Below, piece by piece: positions 44,862-46,838 of a DNA stretch of 46,838 nt (within the stretch, counting starts at the first letter, position 1; each line of letters starts with the position of its first letter). The notes beneath the pieces are model-generated. The model had not been told where the DNA came from. It saw only the letters and a list, made by a program, of their open reading frames with translations, and ran no database searches. The DNA lies in the NCBI GenBank assembly GCA_902796905.1, contig CADBQU010000040.1, positions 1 to 46,838 of the forward strand, written 5' to 3'. This DNA is from Oscillospiraceae bacterium (GTDB lineage: Bacteria; Bacillota; Clostridia; Oscillospirales; Acutalibacteraceae). The translations under genes and the position numbers were made by a program.

Positions 44862-45191
44862 ATGACACAACGCTCGGTAGTAACAGTAGTTATTTTAACA
44901 ATTATTACTTGCGGCATTTACGGCTATTATTGGGTTTATGTAACTGCTAACGAATTGCAGCAAAAAGCCGGTCAAAGCAATGTTCCGCCGGTACTTTCGC
45001 TTCTTCTCGCAATTTTCTTTCCCTCTGCCGGTTATGCTTTGTTTGGATTTGATTCTGCAAAGTGCATTGACTCTATTCACGCAAACCAAGGCTTTAAAAC
45101 CGATAACCAAGTGCTTTACATTATTTTAGGTATTCTTATTCCTGTTGTTTTAATAGGTATTGTTCAAAACGAAATCAACAACATTCAATAA
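44862..45191 (+). CDS. DUF4234-like membrane protein
   Basis: 109 residues with about three hydrophobic helices. The start VVTVVILTIITCGIYGYYW followed by VTANELQ is the DUF4234 signature; the end ILIPVVLIGIVQNEIN gives the last helix. The function of the family is unknown. The start follows AAAGGATG, with its own promoter and terminator. Confidence 0.8.
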   Translation: MTQRSVVTVVILTIITCGIYGYYWVYVTANELQQKAGQSNVPPVLSLLLAIFFPSAGYALFGFDSAKCIDSIHANQGFKTDNQVLYIILGILIPVVLIGIVQNEINNIQ

Positions 45192-45202
45192 TAATTATAT
45201 TT

Positions 45203-45234
45203 GCGGCTTTGGTATTAAAGCCGCTTTTATTTTA
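45203..45234 (+). terminator. Terminator of the DUF4234-like gene
   Basis: An 8-bp stem GCGGCTTT/AAAGCCGC with loop GGTATT, followed by TTTTATTTTA. Confidence 0.75.
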
Positions 45235-45247
45235 CGGTTTTGCTTTT

Positions 45248-45619
45248 ATGAAAAAAAGAGTTTTAAATGTAATTTTAATGTGTTTTGCCGCAGCGGCGGT
45301 AATTGGTTTTTTAATGCTTTTGGGCGCTAATAATATTATTATTTGCCCATTTAACCGTTTTTTTAATGTTCTTTGTCCCGGCTGCGGTATTACAAGGGCT
45401 GCGTTTTGCCTTTTGAATTTTAATTTTTTAGGCGCATTAAAGCAAAACCCTATTTTGTTTTTAATACTTTTTTACTGCGGTTTTTGTTTTGTATATTTTG
45501 CGGTAAATTATATAAAAACAGGTAAAAAAATTTTATATCCTTTTAAACCTGCGGTTAATATTATATTTTTAATACTAATAGCAGCTTTTACGGTTTTAAG
45601 AAATATTTTTAAATTTTAG
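45248..45619 (+). CDS. DUF2752-like membrane protein
   Basis: 123 residues from the ATG at 45248; a TTG at 45209 lies inside the preceding terminator and is less likely. Three membrane helices. The CPFNRFFNVLCPGCGITRA motif followed by NFLGALKQNP is the DUF2752 signature. Function is unknown. No convincing ribosome binding site precedes the chosen start, so expression may be weak or depend on read-through. Confidence 0.8.
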   Translation: MKKRVLNVILMCFAAAAVIGFLMLLGANNIIICPFNRFFNVLCPGCGITRAAFCLLNFNFLGALKQNPILFLILFYCGFCFVYFAVNYIKTGKKILYPFKPAVNIIFLILIAAFTVLRNIFKF

Positions 45620-45625
45620 CGGTAC

Positions 45626-45725
45626 AGCGGTTTTAAAAAGGCAAAAGCAATGCTTTTGCCTTTTTTGTCGCCTAAAGCTTAAAAGCTTTCGGCGGCAGAC
45701 AAACCAAAGGTTTGCCAAAACCGCT
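45626..45725. repeat. Compound palindrome 13
   Basis: Outer stem AGCGGTTTT/AAAACCGCT. Arms: AAAAAGGCAAAAGCA with a one-nt to three-nt loop, an imperfect TGTCGCC-TAAAGCTT/AAGCTTT-CGGCGGCA, and ACAAACC with loop AAA. It sits between convergent genes and abuts the amidohydrolase stop. Confidence 0.8.
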
Positions 45726-45729
45726 TTGG

Positions 45730-46605
45730 TTAAATTTTAATTTTAAATAACTCTTCCGCATTTTTATATGCCAGTTTTTCCAATAAATTTTGCGGTAAAT
45801 TTAAATTGCTTATTATTTCCCATTGGTTTTTGGGATTGCCCCAGGGAATATCCGAGCCAAAAAGTATTCTGTTGGGATTATGATTTAATAAAATTTCTCT
45901 TACAAAATATAAATCGTTTTGATGCAGCATAGAAGTATCTATGTAAATGTCCTCTCCGCACAAAACTTTTAAAACTTCTGGCATTAATCGGTTTGCACCC
46001 ATGTGCGCCGCAACAAGCTTTAAATTTTTAAAATTTTTCTTAACTTCTATAAGCATATCGGGTGTGCAATGTATTTTGTTCGGAGAAACCGGGTCGTATC
46101 CCGAATGAGTTATTATCGGCAACCCCTCTTCTTCCGCCGCTTCAAATATAGGGTAAAATTCTTTGCTGTTAAAATTTATATCTACATAATCGGGGTGCAG
46201 CTTTATGCCGTACAGCCCCGCTTTTTTTATTTCTTTTACTTCTTCAAATATATTTTGGCTGTGGGGATGTACAGAGCCAAACGAAAATAATATAGGCTCT
46301 TTTTCGGCAATGTTATTTTCTTTGGCTTTGCCGTTTAAATTTTCTTTTGGGGTATTTATGCTAACGGCAAAATCGTTAACGTTTTTTTGCTGCTTTGGGT
46401 TGGTGGCTATGTGGCAAACAAACGCCGCAGTAATATTTGCGTTTTTTAAAACTTCCTTTAAACCGCTTACCGTTCCGTTTGTGCAAGGCGTTATTTTACT
46501 TGTTTTTACAAGCCCCTCCATTGCCCTTGGCGCTAAAAAATCGGGAAAACAATGTGTGTGACAATCTATAATTATGTTTTTATTAATGCTTTTATTTTTT
46601 TCCAT
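45730..46605 (-). CDS. Amidohydrolase-family TIM-barrel metal-dependent hydrolase
   Basis: 291 residues. IIDCHTHCFPDF provides the HxH metal motif near residue 13. LYGIKLHPDYVD, PIITHSGYDP and FGSDIPWGNP supply the later His and Asp ligands, as in the amidohydrolase_2 family. It could be a decarboxylase or hydrolase; the substrate is unknown. A weak AAGG binding site precedes the ATG. It is a single-gene unit. Confidence 0.85.
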   Translation of the reverse strand: MEKNKSINKNIIIDCHTHCFPDFLAPRAMEGLVKTSKITPCTNGTVSGLKEVLKNANITAAFVCHIATNPKQQKNVNDFAVSINTPKENLNGKAKENNIAEKEPILFSFGSVHPHSQNIFEEVKEIKKAGLYGIKLHPDYVDINFNSKEFYPIFEAAEEEGLPIITHSGYDPVSPNKIHCTPDMLIEVKKNFKNLKLVAAHMGANRLMPEVLKVLCGEDIYIDTSMLHQNDLYFVREILLNHNPNRILFGSDIPWGNPKNQWEIISNLNLPQNLLEKLAYKNAEELFKIKI

Positions 46606-46675
46606 TTACTTTTTGCCTTTTGTTTTTTATTTTTTGTTTTTTTATATTATACTGTTTTTTAAAATTTTAGTCAAT

Positions 46676-46713
46676 AAAAAAGAGCTAAGGAGTTTTTCCT
46701 TAGCTCTTTTTTT
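46676..46713 (-). terminator. Terminator of the small peptide gene
   Basis: A stem of about 14-16 bp (core AAGAGCTAAGGA/TCCTTAGCTCTT) with T runs on both sides, immediately past the stop of the 35-residue gene. It may also stop plus-strand transcription. Confidence 0.85.
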
Positions 46714-46717
46714 ATTA

Positions 46718-46825
46718 TTAATCCCAGTCTCCGTCGCCGGGGTCTACGTCAGTATCGGAACCTGCCAATACTTGACTTGCTAAAATTTCAATATCTTCAA
46801 CTTCGGGAGATTCGTATTTCTTCAT
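46718..46825 (-). CDS. 35-residue peptide; possible RiPP-type precursor
   Basis: The ATG at 46825, eight nt after GGAGG at the window edge, encodes 35 residues that begin MKKYESPEVEDIEILASQ. The rest runs VLAGSDTDV then DPGDGDWD and a stop, followed at once by a strong terminator. The layout (acidic leader-like start, then a short Gly/Asp/Ser/Thr end) resembles precursors of ribosomal peptides, but modification genes would lie beyond the edge and none is seen. Confidence 0.65.
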   Translation of the reverse strand: MKKYESPEVEDIEILASQVLAGSDTDVDPGDGDWD

Positions 46826-46838
46826 TCTGGTATCCTCC

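Noticed and set aside
4190..45725. CRISPR array or tandem repeat array
   Set aside because: Repeat copies are dispersed over 41 kb, not regularly spaced with unique spacers, and no cas genes are present.

Overview
The window is about 47 kb of AT-rich chromosome (by eye roughly one third G+C) from a Gram-positive, spore-forming Clostridia-type bacterium. This rests on SpoVT, HprK, WhiA, RapZ, HemZ, RnpM (YlxR), NrnA and an MtaB-type enzyme, on strong Shine-Dalgarno sequences, and on many TTG and GTG starts. It may be an Oscillospirales/Ruminococcaceae relative, but that is inference. No rRNA, tRNA, CRISPR array or complete insertion sequence was seen.

Layout. 1-13.1 kb is almost all minus strand: a uridine-kinase-like gene overlapping hemZ, mscL, nadE, the rpsF-ssb-rpsR operon, a PflX-type radical SAM gene, apbE, lepA, an ABC exporter and an F420-ligase-like gene, plus one small plus-strand gene at 11.98 kb. 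13.5-27.2 kb is mostly plus strand: mtaB, then (past minus-strand tetR-like and cohesin-like genes) hprK, a ROK glucokinase, murB, rapZ, whiA, dnaE and pfkA. yvcK, usually between rapZ and whiA, is missing. 27.5-29.9 kb holds rnhA, a membrane acyltransferase and a phage-like two-gene switch with face-to-face promoters. 30-40.5 kb holds a Zn-ribbon/PASTA protein with a degenerate kinase domain, then ribF and the translation operon rimP-nusA-rnpM-ylxQ-infB-rbfA-nrnA-truB, all on the minus strand. 40.7-46.8 kb is accessory: spoVT, a foreign-looking FAD oxidoreductase beside a broken spoVT fragment, two unknown genes, DUF4234-like and DUF2752-like membrane proteins, an amidohydrolase and a 35-residue peptide gene.

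The most striking feature is a family of at least 13 intergenic elements of 69-100 bp. Each has an outer inverted repeat enclosing exactly three consecutive hairpins, so each could fold as a four-way cloverleaf. The stems differ in sequence between most copies while staying complementary. The two most similar copies differ at four positions, all in hairpin loops. Copies occur in convergent, divergent and co-directional gaps and inside apparent operons, and lack T-tracts, so simple terminators are unlikely. They look like a structured mobile or regulatory repeat family of unknown mechanism.

Many promoters fit a housekeeping consensus with exact 17-nt spacing. Several annotated starts were moved inward because the longest open frames run upstream into the palindromic elements (5788-6672, 6815-7813) or past clear ribosome binding sites.
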